Shown piece after piece: positions 1 through 10,653 of a stretch of 64,000 nt of DNA; position 1 is the stretch's first letter, and the number at the start of each line of letters is the position of its first letter. Below the pieces are notes generated by a model. The model was not told the DNA's origin. It searched no databases and saw only the letters and a list, made by a program, of their open reading frames with translations. The translations under genes were made by a program, and so were the position numbers. Source of the stretch: Nageia nagi. Lineage: Eukaryota > Pinophyta. Location of the stretch: contig JBITNC010000001.1 of NCBI GenBank assembly GCA_050084985.1, positions 112,778,001-112,842,000 on the forward strand, in the 5' to 3' direction.

Positions 1-624
1 GATCAAATATGAGCCACCTTCATCATACCTAATTTATTTCAAAATATGCCTTAGACAAATGGCTTCTTAGGCTATAACATACATGGCATAATATTCAACT
101 TTTATGGTGGAAAGAGAAATAGTAGGTTGCTTCTCCAAAGCCCAAGAGATAGCACCTAAACCAATGCTAAACCCATGCATAGAGGTTGACTTCCTATCAT
201 CTCTATCTCCCTCATAGTTAGAATTTGAGAATACAAAAAGAAGAAATGAGGGCAACTTGGAATATTTGAAAGCAAGATCCTTAGTCCCTATAACATACCT
301 CAAAATTTGCTTAACAGCATTGAGATGCTCAACATAATGTTTCTACATGAATTATGCCATCATATTCGCTGCAAAGGCAATATCTAGCTTAGATATAGTC
401 AAATACAAAAGACTACCAATTAATTGCTTGTAAACTATAGCATCAGCTAATTGAGAGATGGAGCTTAGAGAAATAGTGATTCCAAGAGAGACTAGGATTG
501 CACCATATCTACACTCCTCCATTCCAAACTTCTATAAGATGTTTGATATATACTTAGATTGACTAAGGTAAGTATAATCCTTGTATTGATGCACTTGCAT
601 TCTAAGATAGTAGTGCAAGAGACC
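1..624 (-). pseudogene. CopA copia reverse transcriptase C-end and RNase H fragment
   Basis: This is the 3' pol end of an old Ty1/copia element. On the minus strand, 303 to 67 reads through an RNase H core with KYSKLPSF, DRKSTS, ISWALEKQPTISLST and KVEYYAM. In active copia elements this domain degrades the RNA strand of the RNA/DNA hybrid. The sequence from 303 to 624 corresponds to the preceding end of reverse transcriptase but has stops. The fragment ends abruptly at 624, where CopB has inserted. The same gene resumes at 9757 beyond CopB. The 3' LTR of CopA would lie left of position 1 and is not visible. The RNase H family call is firm; joining the pieces into one element rests on the flanking target duplication. 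Confidence 0.85.
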
Positions 625-2527
625 TGTTGAGCATGTGTGTTTGTCATTATTGTCAACACGTGGTTTTGGTAAAGACCGGGTTCCGAAGGTGATGAGGTCA
701 GCAAGGAGAATTGAAAAGCTAGGGTTAGTAAATTAAGCGTTCCGGAATGAAATGATAAAAGCTCAGTTGTGAAAAAAACCAAGTTCCGGAGAAAGTGAGT
801 AGAGCATTCTGGAAGCATGAAGATGATGTCACGGGAAGAACGATGTTCACATTTTTGAATGAAATCAGGTTCTGGAGATGATGAGGTCAGCAAGGGGTGA
901 ATAAAAGTCCAGATATAAAAGTGCGAAGATAAAAGTCCGGAGATAAAAGTGCGAAGATAAAAGTCCGAAAATAAAAGTGCGAAGATAAAAGTCTGGAGAT
1001 AAAAGTGCGAAGATAAAAGTCCGGAGATAAAAGTCTGGAGATAAAAGTTCGGAGATAAAAGTCCAGAAATAAAAGTGCGAAGAGAAAAGTCTGGAGATAA
1101 AAGTGCGAAGATAAAAGTGCGGAGATAAAAGTGCGGAGATAAAAGTTCGGAGATAAAAGTCTAGAGATAAAAGTCCGGAGATAAAAGTCCAGAGATAAAA
1201 GTTTGGAGATAAAAGTCCGGAGATAAAAGTCTGAAGATAAAAGTTCGGAGATAAAAGATCGGAGATAAAAGTCCAGAGATAAAAGTTCGGAGATAAAAGT
1301 TCGGAGATAAAAGTGTGGAGATAAAAGTGCGGAGATAAAAGTGTGGAGATAAAAGTGTGGAGATAAAAGTTCGGAGATAAAAGTTCAGAGATAAAAGTCT
1401 GAAGATAAAAGTTCGGAGATAAAAGTCCGAAGATAAAAGTTCAGACATCGTGGGAAGCATTTTACTCTACTTTCAGAGTCTAGAGAAGATGACATTAGCA
1501 GTTGGTGTTGAAAAGTTCGGAAGGCCACGCAGATACCTTGGAACTCTCTTCCAGAGTCTGGAGATGATGATATCATGGTGTATACAATAAACATCCGGTA
1601 AGCTAGTCAATTGCTCTAGGCTATAGAAAGATACTTCGGAACTAAGGCAAGAGAAACCCAGAACTACCATTATGAAGAAGAAAAGAGTTCAAGATTATCA
1701 TAAATAATTAGATACTGTCAAATCTTTGAAATCAGTGAAGAAAGAGCTACACTTGTCTGAACAACTCTGTTTGAGCAATAGGAGCATTCATCAGTTACAA
1801 CAGTTACAAATAAAGATTTCTTTTCAGTTTGTTTTTGATAACGTGTCATGATAGGAATAGATTCCTGGGGGTTTTCTTGATGTGTAACGGCTGTAGGAAC
1901 GGATGTGAAAAGTATGGATAGGAGATAGTGTGAAAAAAGGAGTGTGAAGGGAAGCATCAGGAGAAGTGTGGTAAGAGTGTGAAAGAGGAGAGAAGTGTGG
2001 AGAGAAGAGTGGTCGTGGAGGTAATAGGGCAGAAGAGGGGAGTATCAGGAGAACGTGAAGTGAGCAAATGAATATGCAGATAGGAGTGTGATTGTTTAAG
2101 TGTGTTACTTTGGAGCTGTGTGCAGAGATAAAATAGTGAACATCAGAGCTAGACCATTGAGGGTCTTCTAGAACTGTATTCTTTCCTCCTTTTGAATGTT
2201 GTCTCAAGTGGGTGCTTAAGAGCTAGAGTTGGTGCTCCAAGCAGTAGGTGATGCTATTTGCAAAGTGGTAGTTGGTGCTACCCTTCACAGTTGGTGCTAT
2301 GAATCTGTAAGCTTTCTTTAATGGTTGGATTTGGATTGGTGTCCAAGCAGTCATTTTCGGGGATGTAGCCAATCTGGTGAACCTTGTTACATCTAGTGTT
2401 GTGTGATATACTTGTGTGCTTGCTTAATTTTCTCTAGCTTCTAATCTATATTTATTTAAGAAGGTTAAATTGATTATTTTTATATACACTGATTCACCCC
2501 CCTCTCAGTGTCACTCGAAGTCCAACA
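625..2527 (+). repeat. CopB 5' LTR (1903 bp)
   Basis: This is the direct-repeat partner of 7896-9756. It starts TGTTGAGCATGTG and ends AGTCCAACA directly before the primer site. Its parts in order are: a block at about 641-900 that also occurs in GypC LTRs; a 14-bp tandem array at 901-1446; a unique region; GTTGGTGCT repeats near 2228-2300; and a pyrimidine-rich end. It should hold the promoter and polyadenylation signals of the element, but I cannot place the transcription start. The 42-bp length difference from the 3' LTR lies at least partly in the array. Confidence 0.95.
901..1446 (+). repeat. 14-bp tandem array in CopB 5' LTR
   Basis: About 39 imperfect copies of a 14-bp unit close to GGAGATAAAAGTCC run head to tail. 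Variation is mostly C/T and G/A at the CCGG part. Each unit has a GATA core overlapping AAAAG, a Dof-type core. On the minus strand the unit has no stop codon in any frame, which creates long but meaningless F, L, Y and S-rich open frames. The array sits in the early part of the LTR, where U3 would be expected, so an enhancer-like role is possible; that is inference. Confidence 0.93.
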
Positions 2528-2529
2528 AT

Positions 2530-2541
2530 TGGTATCAGAGC
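2530..2541 (+). other. CopB primer binding site (initiator Met tRNA type)
   Basis: TGGTATCAGAGC lies two bases (AT) after the 5' LTR end. It is the standard plant copia primer site complementary to the 3' end of initiator tRNA-Met, where minus-strand DNA synthesis starts. Confidence 0.95.
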
Positions 2542-2591
2542 TAGGTTCCTACTTAGGCTATAACAGCTAAGGAGATCCTGGTAGTGGCACT

Positions 2592-4407
2592 ATGGCAAGC
2601 AGAGAAGGTTTCTCATCTAACAAAGCACCTCTCTTTGATGGAAACAATTATGCTTTCTGAAAAATTCGAATGAAGACTTATCTCAGTGCATTGGGTTTTG
2701 GTACTTGGGATGCTGTTAAAAGGGGATACACTCCTCCCCCTACAGGTCCATCAGATGAAGTAGAAAGAAAGGCATTTGAATGTGACGCAAAAGCAAGAAA
2801 ATGCTCTAATGTGTGGTCTAGTGGACAGTGAACTGGTGAAAGTTATGGCATGGAAATCTGCAAAAGAAATATGGAATAAGTTGAAGAGCATTCACAAAGG
2901 AGATGATAAAGTCAAGGAAGCAAAACTCCAAACTTATAGAGCTCAATTCGAAGTTCTAAAGATGAATGAAGATGAAACCATCGAAGCATACATGTTGAGA
3001 GTAAATGAAATTACTAATGCAATCAGAGGTCTTGGGGAAGAAATTGAAGATCATGTCATTGTGAAAAAGGTACTGCGATCTCTCACATCTCGCTTTGATT
3101 CAAAGGTGTCTGCTATTGAAGAAGCAAAAAATTTGAAAACTTTTAGCATGGATGAAATGCATGGATCGCTGACTGCTTATGAAATGAGGATCAGAAAAGC
3201 AAAGCATTCAGAAAAGGAAGCAGCGTTTAAAGCCAACAACAGTACCAAAGCTAAAATAGATTCTGATGATGAAGAACAATCTGATGGAGCAGAAGCAAAT
3301 TTTGTTAGAAAGCTAAAAAGGGGAAAAGGTAAATATGAAGGCAAGCTACCATTTAAATGTTTTAACTGTGGTGGTATTGGTCATTTCATTTCAAAATGTC
3401 CATATAGAAAAATTGATAAAGATGATCAAGAATCATATTTTGAGAAAAACCACAAAATGAAATCTCATGTTCGAAATAGAAGGTCAAATAGATAGAGCTT
3501 CATATCCAGAAATAAAGGCTCCACTGATGATGATTCCAGTAATGAATTAGAAAAAGAATACAATGAAGCATTGTTTATGGCATTTGAAGAGAAACTGAAT
3601 GAAGATAATCAAAATGCCCAAGAACATAAAAAAGAAGAGACAGATGAAGAAAATGGCTATGAGATTGAGATTGATCTTGAAGAAGAACTAATAACAGCAT
3701 TGAATGAACTGAATAAAGAAGTAAAGAAAAATAAGAAACTCTCTAAAAGGTTTGATGATGCAAGTAATATTATAGAAACCTTAAAAATAGAAGTGGAAGA
3801 ATCTAAGAAGATAAATGAGAGTTTGGAGGAACAGCTTCTTGTGAAAGTTAAAAATTGCAGTAAGCTTGAAGAAGAAATAACTGGACTACGTATGCAACTA
3901 GAGGAAGTCACCAAGAGAATTAGCTCTTTTGAATATCTAGAAGGAAGGTCGACTAAACTCAGTGAAATCATTAATAGTCAAAGAATGTTTTCTGATAAAT
4001 CTGGTCTAGGATATGAACAAGGACAATCTTCCAATGACACAAAAAGGGAAAACATAAAAGAAACCAAGAAGAAGGAAGATAGCTCAGGACTTGAGGATGA
4101 TGGCTTCACTCAAGTGCATTCTAGAAGAAGACCCTATGCAGGACCAAGAAGTACTCAGCAATATAATAGATACATCCATCCCTTCAATGGATACTGTTTC
4201 AAATGCAATGCGTATGGACACAAAATTTCTGAATGTAAGTATAATATCACTCCAAGAACCTTTGTTACTAGGAATGCATTCGGCCCACTAATGGAGTATC
4301 CTGTTGAGTGTTACAACTGTCATGAATATGGACACATTGCCCGATTCTACAGAAATAATCATGGCATGAGGTTCTTTCCACCGAGACAATTTCCTTCCAT
4401 AAGATAG
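2592..4407 (+). pseudogene. CopB gag (broken)
   Basis: Gag would form the virus-like particle and bind RNA. The start at 2592 (MASREGFSSNKAPLFDG) is the first ATG after the primer site and matches the CopH start. A TGA at 2658 replaces the conserved Trp of the NYAFWK-type motif. One extra A in the A-run near 2797-2803 shifts frame. From there the frame runs with TAG stops at 3493 and 4405. The first zinc knuckle CFNCGGIGHFISKC (about 3358-3399) is intact. Next comes an acidic, heptad-like coiled coil (about 3571-3960), then CFKCNAYGHKISEC. A third, degenerate knuckle (CYNCHEYGHIARFY) has lost its last Cys. The stop at 4405 lies in the same frame as pol, and CopH has a stop at the matching place. 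Confidence 0.9.
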
Positions 4408-5900
4408 AATAAACAGTTTCAGAGCAGTCATCCACAGGAAGTAGAAAAGAATAATAAAAAACAAGAAGTTGAAATAAAAGTAAAACAAGTCTGGAAAGAA
4501 AAGGAGAAACTTAGAGAGGATAAAGAGTCCTTAATCGTTCAAACAGCATTAAAAGCTCAAGACAAACCATCACCATGGATATTAGACAGCGGATGCTCAA
4601 GTCACATGATAGGTGACAAGAAGAAATTTCAAAAACTACAGGAATATGAAGGTGGGTCAGTAAGATTTGGAAATAATGATGGCGCATAGATTATCGGCAA
4701 AGGGACAGTCAAAATAAATGACGAAAACATCATATCTGAAGAGGTATTATTTGTTGTGGGACTGAAGCATAATTTGTTGAGCGTCAGTCAAATATGTGAC
4801 AAAGGACATGATGTAATTTTCAAAAAGCATGGCTGTGAGATCCGAAGGGCAAATAGTGGTAGACTTGTAGCAGTTGGTACAAGAACCTATGGCAATTTAT
4901 ACACCTTATCAGATATTTCAAAGGGATCATGTCTTCTAGGCAAGGAGAGTGATGATTGGCTATGGCATAAGAGATTGGGACATATCTGTTTTAAAAACTT
5001 GATGAACATTTGCTCAAAAAGAGCAGTAAGAGATATGCCCAGTATCAGCACACCAGCAAATGATATTTGTGATTCATGCCAAAAGGGAAAGCAAACTCGG
5101 GCAAAGTTCAAAGTGAAAGAATATCACACAAGCAAACCATTGGAAATCATACACACTGACCTATGCGGACCAATGAGAACACAAAGCTTCAATGGAGATA
5201 AGTATTTTATTCTGTTCATAGATGATTATTCAAGAATGACTTGGGTGCAATTTTTAAAACATAAATCTGAAGCTTTTGAAATGTTCAAAGCATTTAAAAA
5301 TCAAGTAGAAAATTAGATAGAGAGGAGAATTAAATGTCTTCGCTCAGACAGAGGAGGTGAGTTCACTTCTGATGAGTTTACTGAGTTTTGCATACAACAC
5401 AGAATTAAAAGACAATTCTCTGCAGCTAGAACTCCACAACAAAATGGAGTAGTTAAAAGAAAAAATAGAGCAGTACAAGAAATGGCTCGAACCATGCTGA
5501 TAGAAAGCAAGGTTGCTGATAGGTTCTGGAAAGAAGCAGTGCATACTGCAATGCATATTCAAAATAGATGTATGATGCAACCACATGAGGATAGAACACC
5601 ATATGAATTATGGTTTGGAAGAAGAGCTACAGTGAGGCACTTCAGGATCTTTGGCAGCAAATGCTATATCAAGAGAATAGAAGAAAATTTAGGAAAGTTT
5701 GAGGATAGAATTGATGAAGGTATCTTTCTTGGTTACTCTTCGAAGAGCAAAGCATACAGGTGTTACAATAAAAGGACAAAAACAATCATTGATAGTGTTG
5801 ATGTTCGCGTTGATGAGCAAAGAGATCTTCCTAAGAGAAATGATGATGATGATCTTCCCGCCTATCAAGATTCAATTGAAGAAGACAAAAAGAATAAAAA
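4408..5900 (+). pseudogene. CopB protease and integrase part of pol (broken)
   Basis: The frame continues from gag. The aspartic protease motif ILDSGCSSHM is at about 4579-4608 (Asp at 4585). The integrase zinc-binding region has WLWHKRLGH and CDSCQKGK (about 4957-5090). The integrase core shows HTDLCGP (Asp 5158) and RSDRGGEF (Asp 5347). The catalytic Glu expected after NGVV is Lys (AAA at 5455), with exactly 35 residues from the second Asp, so the DDE triad is broken. TAG stops at 4687 and 5314 break the frame as well. A basic, Asn- and Glu-rich linker to RT follows after about 5820. Integrase would have inserted the cDNA into the genome; this copy could not. Confidence 0.92.
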
Positions 5901-6950
5901 CAAATCTAAGCCTCCTGTACAGCAATCACAAGTAAAGAAACCAAAAGATTCAAATTCACCAAGTAACTCAAATGGTGTTTCAGAAAATGAGTCGGAAGAA
6001 GATGAAAATTCAAAAACTCCACCAAATAGATGGCATAAGGATCATCCACAAGAGCAAATCATCGGTGAGTTTCATACAGGCATCCAAACTCACAGAGGGG
6101 TTTCAAGCACCTATTCTCTCCTATCCAGAATAGAGCCTAAAAATGTCTCAGAAGCTAGCCAAGATGAAAGTTGGATGAAAGTAATGGAGGAAGAACTCAC
6201 TCAAATTGAAAAGAATGAAACATGGGAACTCGTTCCTAGACCAGCCAACAAAAATGTGATTGGCACAAAGTGGATTTTTCACAATAAGTTGAATGAAGAT
6301 GGGATAGTGGTTTGAAATAAAGCTAGACTTGTTTGCAAGGGATATGCTCAAGTTGAAGGAATTGATTTTGAAGAAACTTTTGCACCTGTGGCCAGATTAG
6401 AAGCTATTCGCATGTTTTTAGCTTTTACAATGTATAAAAACTTTAAAGTTTATCAAATGGATGTAAAATCAGCCTTTCTAAATGGCAAAATTAAGGAAGA
6501 AGTCTATATTGAACAGCCAGATGGTTTCCAATTGGGAGAGAATCCTAATCTGGTATGCAAACTAAAGAAGGCTCTGTATAGTTTAAAACAGGCACCTCGA
6601 GCATGGTACTCTAGACTTGATACATATCTTCAGCAACAAGGCTTTAGAAAAGGAATGGTGGATAGCAATTTATACATTAAATCAGAAAAGGAAAATCAGC
6701 TAATTATTATTGTCTATGTAGATGATATAATCTTTGGAGGAAGCAAGAATGAGCTATGTAAAAATCTTGCTGACAACATGCAAACAGAATTCGAGATGTC
6801 TATGATAGGTGAGCTTGCATTCTTTCTCGGCCTACAAATCAATCAGTTGAAGAATGACATGTTCATTTCTCAAACCAAGTATGTTAAGGAGATGCTGAAG
6901 AAGTTTACCATGGAAGACTGTAAACCTGTGAGCACCCTTATGATGAAAAG
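5901..6950 (+). pseudogene. CopB reverse transcriptase part of pol (broken)
   Basis: The copia reverse transcriptase follows in the same frame. Seen in order are [58 protein letters not shown], and the catalytic YVDD at 6715-6726, which is intact. A TGA at 6313 replaces a residue that is Arg in CopH (RNK), consistent with CGA to TGA. The rest of the domain is well kept, so decay came mainly through point stops. It would copy element RNA into DNA inside the particle. Confidence 0.93.
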
Positions 6951-7668
6951 CTACAAATTAAGCAAGGATGATAAAGCACCAATAGTAGATCAAACACAAT
7001 ACAGGTCAATGATTGGAAGTTTATTATATTTGATAGCTACTAGACCGGATATTCTTCAAGCAGTATGTATGGTTGCTCGATTTCAAGCAAATCCCAAAGA
7101 AACACATGTTATTGTAGTAAAGAGAATATTCAGATATCTCAAAGGCACAGTAGAATATGGTTTATGGTATCCTAGAGGAAAGGACTTTACACCTATTGCC
7201 TTTTCAGATGCAGACTGGGTAGGATGCGTGGATGATAGGAAGAGCACCAATGGAGGAGCATTTTATTTGGGTAATAATCTTGTTGGCTAGCACAATAAAA
7301 AGCAAGACTCAGTATCCCTATCTATAGCAAAAGTAGAGTATATAGCAGCAACTTCTTACTGCACACAAATTCTATGGATGAAGTAGATGCTAAAAGATTT
7401 TGGTATACAGATTAACGAACCCATATCAGTTCTGTGTGATAACACAAGTGCAATCAATATCTCAAAAAATCTTGTTATGCACTCACGAACAAAGCATATA
7501 GCAATCAGATATCACTTTCTAAAAGAAAGAGTGGCACAAGGAGAAGTACAGTTGGATTTTGTTCCAACCACAGAGCAAGTAGCAGACATCTTTACAAAGC
7601 CTTTGCCCAAAGACGTCTTCGAATATTTTCGAAACAAGCTAGGAGTTGTTGTACTTCCCACACATTAG
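6951..7668 (+). pseudogene. CopB RNase H and pol C-end (broken)
   Basis: The copia RNase H region continues in frame. It shows [68 protein letters not shown] and VADIFTKPLPKD. TAG stops lie at 7288 (a Trp in CopH) and 7384 (probably from Gln). The natural stop is TAG at 7666-7668. The style [10 protein letters not shown] plus MIGSLLYL is close to Sirevirus pol. Confidence 0.92.
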
Positions 7669-7895
7669 CTAGTTTTGGACATCACATTCTTAGGGGGAGT
7701 GTTTATTTCTTCCTTCCTATGTTGCTTCTGTGTATCTTGTTTTTGTATGCATACTACTGATTTCCTGAGAATGTCATGTATGGACTTAGGGGGAGTCTGT
7801 AAATGCCCTTTGTTATTATTGACAAAGGGGGAGAGAAAAGTCCCGATGCTGGTGTCTGATCAAGTGGTGTTGCCAACAATTCCAAAGGGGGAGAT
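7669..7895 (+). other. CopB 3' untranslated region with four polypurine tracts
   Basis: Four AGGGGGAG-type tracts lie between pol and the 3' LTR: 7691-7700, 7786-7795, 7823-7840 and 7883-7895. The last touches the LTR and is the expected primer for plus-strand DNA. Several tracts before the 3' LTR are, as I recall, a described trait of Sireviruses. CopH has the same arrangement. Confidence 0.85.
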
Positions 7896-9756
7896 TGTTG
7901 AGCATGTGTGTTTGTCATTGTTGTCAACATGTGGTTTTGGTAAAGATCGGGTTTCAGAGGTGATGAGGTTAGCAAGGAGAATTGAAAAGCCAGGTTTAGT
8001 AAATTAAGCGTTTCGGAATGAAATGATAAAAGCTCAGTTGTGAAAAAAATCAAGTTCCGGAGAAAGTGAGTAGAGCATTCCAGAAGCATGAAGATGATGT
8101 CACAGGAAGAACGATGTTCACATTTTTGAATGAAATCGGGTTCCGAAGATGATGAGGTCAGCAAGGGGTGAATAAAAGTCCATATATAAAAGAGCAAAGA
8201 TAAAATTTCGAAGATAAAAGTGCGAAGATAAAAGTCCGAAGATAAAAGTCCGAAAATAAAAGTACGAAGATAAAAGCCTGGAGATAAAAGTGTGAAGATA
8301 AAAGTTCGAAGAGAAAAGTCCGGAGATAAAAGTCCGAAGATAAAAGTCCAGAAATAAAAGTGTGAAGAGAAAAGTCCAGAGATAAAAGTGCGGAGATAAA
8401 AGTGCGGAGATAAAAGTCCGAGAGAAAAGTCCGGAGAGAAAAGTTCGGAGATAAAAGTTCGGAGATAAAAGTCCAAAGAGAAAAGTCCGAAGATACAAGT
8501 CCGGAGATAAAAGTCCGGAGATAAAAGTTCGGAGATAAAAGTTCGGAGATAAAAGTTCGGAGATAAAAGTGTAGAGATAAAAGTGCGGAGATAAAAGTGT
8601 GGAGATAAAAGTTTGAAGATAAAAGTTCAAAGAGAAAAGTCCGAAGATAAAAGTTCGAAGATAAAAGTCTGGACATCGTAGGAAGCATTTTACTCTACTT
8701 CTGGAGTCCAAAGAAGATGATGTTAGCAGTTGGTGTTGAAAAGTCCAGAAGGCCATGCAGATACCTTGGAACTCTCTTCCAGAGTTCGAAGATGATGACA
8801 TCATGGTGTATACAATAAACATCCGGTAAGCTAGTCAATTACTCTAGGCTATAGAAAGAGACTTCGAAACTAAGGCAAGAGAAACCCAGAACTACCATTA
8901 TGAAGAAGAAAAGAGTTCAGGATTATCAAAAATAATTAGATACTATCAAATCTTTGAAATCAGTGAAGAAAGAGCTACACTTGTCTGAACAACTCTGTTT
9001 GAGCAATAGGAGCATTCATCAGTTACAGTAGTTACAAATAAAGATTTCTTTTTAGTTTGTTTTTGATAATGTGTCATGATAGGAATAGATTCCCGGGGGT
9101 TTTCTTGATGTGTAACGGCTGTAGGAACAGATGTGAAAAGTATGGATAGGAGATAGTGTGAAAAAAGGAGTGTGAAGGGAAGCATCAGGAGAAGTGTGGT
9201 AAGAGCATGAAAGAGGAGAGAAGTGTGGAGAGAAGAGTGGTCGTGGAGGTAATAGGGCGGAAGAGGGGAGTATCAAGAGAATGTGAAGTGAGTAAATGAA
9301 TATGCAAATAGGAGTGTGATTGTTTAAGTGTGTTACTTTGGAGCTATGTGTAGAGATAAAACAGTGAACATCAGAGCTAGACCATTGAGGGTCTTCTAGA
9401 ACTGTATTCTTTCCTCCTTTTGAATGTTGTCTCAAGTGGGTTCTTGAGAGCTGGAGTTGGTGCTCCAAGTAGTAGGTGCTGCTATTTGCAAAGTGGTAGT
9501 TGGTGCTACCCTTCATAGTTGGTGCTGTGAATCTGTAATCTTTCTTTAATGGCTGGATTTGGATTGGTGTCCAAGCAGTCATTTTCGAGGATGTAGCCAA
9601 TCTGGTGAACCTCGTTACATCTGGTGTTGTGTGATGTACTGGTGTGCTTGCTCAATTTTCTTTGGCTTCTAATCTATCTTTATTTAAGAAGGTTAAATTG
9701 ATTATTTTTATATACACTGTTTCACCCCCCCTCTCAGTGTCACTTGAAGTCCAACA
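7896..9756 (+). repeat. CopB 3' LTR (1861 bp)
   Basis: This is the partner of 625-2527, with the same ends TGTTGAGC and CCAACA. It follows the polypurine tract and is followed by the target duplication AGACC. Between 1801-2100 and the matching part of this copy I count 12 differences in 300 bases, all C/T or G/A. It contains the second copy of the 14-bp array. Confidence 0.95.
8171..8678 (+). repeat. 14-bp tandem array in CopB 3' LTR
   Basis: About 36 units of the same 14-bp motif as in the 5' LTR, more degenerate at its left edge. Some units have become GAGAAAAG instead of GATAAAAG. One unit near 8405-8445 is shortened, which explains part of the length difference between the LTRs. Confidence 0.92.
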
Positions 9757-10650
9757 AGACCAAGATTAGTCATTTCAAATGTTGCCTTAAGTTTGGATAT
9801 GCACTCTTGAATGATTTTATCATTATTCCCAGTAATCAAAAGATCATCCACATAAAGGAGAATCAAAACCACATCTTTTTCTTGATTGAGCACATATAGA
9901 TCAAAGTTAGAAAAATACTTGGAGAATTAAATATTTGTAAAGTACCCTAAAATATTTTTGTACCAAGTTCTAGGTACTTGCTTAAGTCCATACAATGACT
10001 TCTTTAGCTTACACACAAAGGACACTTTACCTTCCATAATAAACCCTTATGGTTGGTTCATGATGATTTCCACATCTAATTCACCATTAAGAAATGCACT
10101 TTTGATGTCAAGTTGAAAAAATTTCCATCTTTGAGCTATAGAAAGAGCAAGAATAACTCTCACAGTAGGCATCTTTGCCATGGGAGCAAAGGTTTTCTCA
10201 TAATCTACATCATATTTTTAAGCAAAACCTTTACCTACTAATCTTGCCTTGTATTTCTCAATATATTCAATTGAATTGAACTTGACCTTGTAGATCCACT
10301 TATTGCTAATCATATTCTTTTCATTGGGATAAGGAACCAAGTCTCAAGTCTTATTTTTCATAAGTGCCTCATATTCCACTTTCATGGCTTCCATCTAGCA
10401 CTTGTGCTTAGAAGCTTCTTTAAAGGTTGAGGGCTCATGCTTGTTGCCAATCTTAGTAATTAAGGATTTGTTTAAGGTCATGCTCCTTGGTACCCTTTGA
10501 GTTGGAGAGTTTTATTTCTTAGATGACTTATCTACATCAATATCTAACCAGTTAGGTGCAAGTGAAGAGTCCTTTGGATCATCAATATCCTCATTAGAAG
10601 TAGATTCTTTAGAAATTTCATTGAACTTTACATCCTTTGAAATGAACACT
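9757..10650 (-). pseudogene. CopA reverse transcriptase (broken, split by CopB)
   Basis: This minus-strand copia RT continues from 1-624 across the CopB insertion. Motifs seen are FLNGELDVEI, CKLKKSLYGLKQVPRTWY, ILLYVDDLLITGNN (near 9830-9870, catalytic YVDD intact) and FEMTNLGL at the break point. Several stops interrupt it. Upstream in sense, 10100-10450 has the RT N-terminal part in decayed form. It lies directly next to the CopB target duplication at 9757-9761. Confidence 0.87.
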
Positions 10651-10653
10651 GCT

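Larger units (their letters stand above)
625..9756 (+). mobile_element. CopB: full-length Sirevirus-like Ty1/copia retrotransposon
   Basis: This is a complete LTR retrotransposon of 9132 bp. It has 5' LTR 625-2527, primer site 2530-2541, a gag-pol frame 2592-7668, purine tracts 7691-7895 and 3' LTR 7896-9756. Both LTRs start TGTTGAGC and end CCAACA. The 5-bp target duplication AGACC is present at 620-624 and 9757-9761, so the ends are exact. The order PR-IN-RT-RNase H marks Ty1/copia. Long LTRs, a zinc-knuckle gag with a coiled-coil extension and several polypurine tracts resemble Sireviruses; the lineage is inference. It carries one frameshift and eight in-frame stops, so it is not autonomous. 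In a 300-bp LTR comparison I counted 12 differences, all transitions, so it is not recent. Confidence 0.95.

Noticed and set aside
901-1446. CRISPR array
   Set aside because: The repeats are contiguous 14-mers without spacers, lie in an LTR of a plant element, and no cas genes exist here.
7675-8007. Possible env-like ORF after CopB pol with a hydrophobic start
   Set aside because: It runs through three polypurine tracts and into the 3' LTR, and has no domain. CopH shows no counterpart.
7754-8822. Long minus-strand open frames (up to 240 residues) rich in FYLRTFIS
   Set aside because: They are the reverse of the 14-bp LTR array, whose unit has no stop in any minus frame. The same happens in the 5' LTR (1161-1460). 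Not genes.
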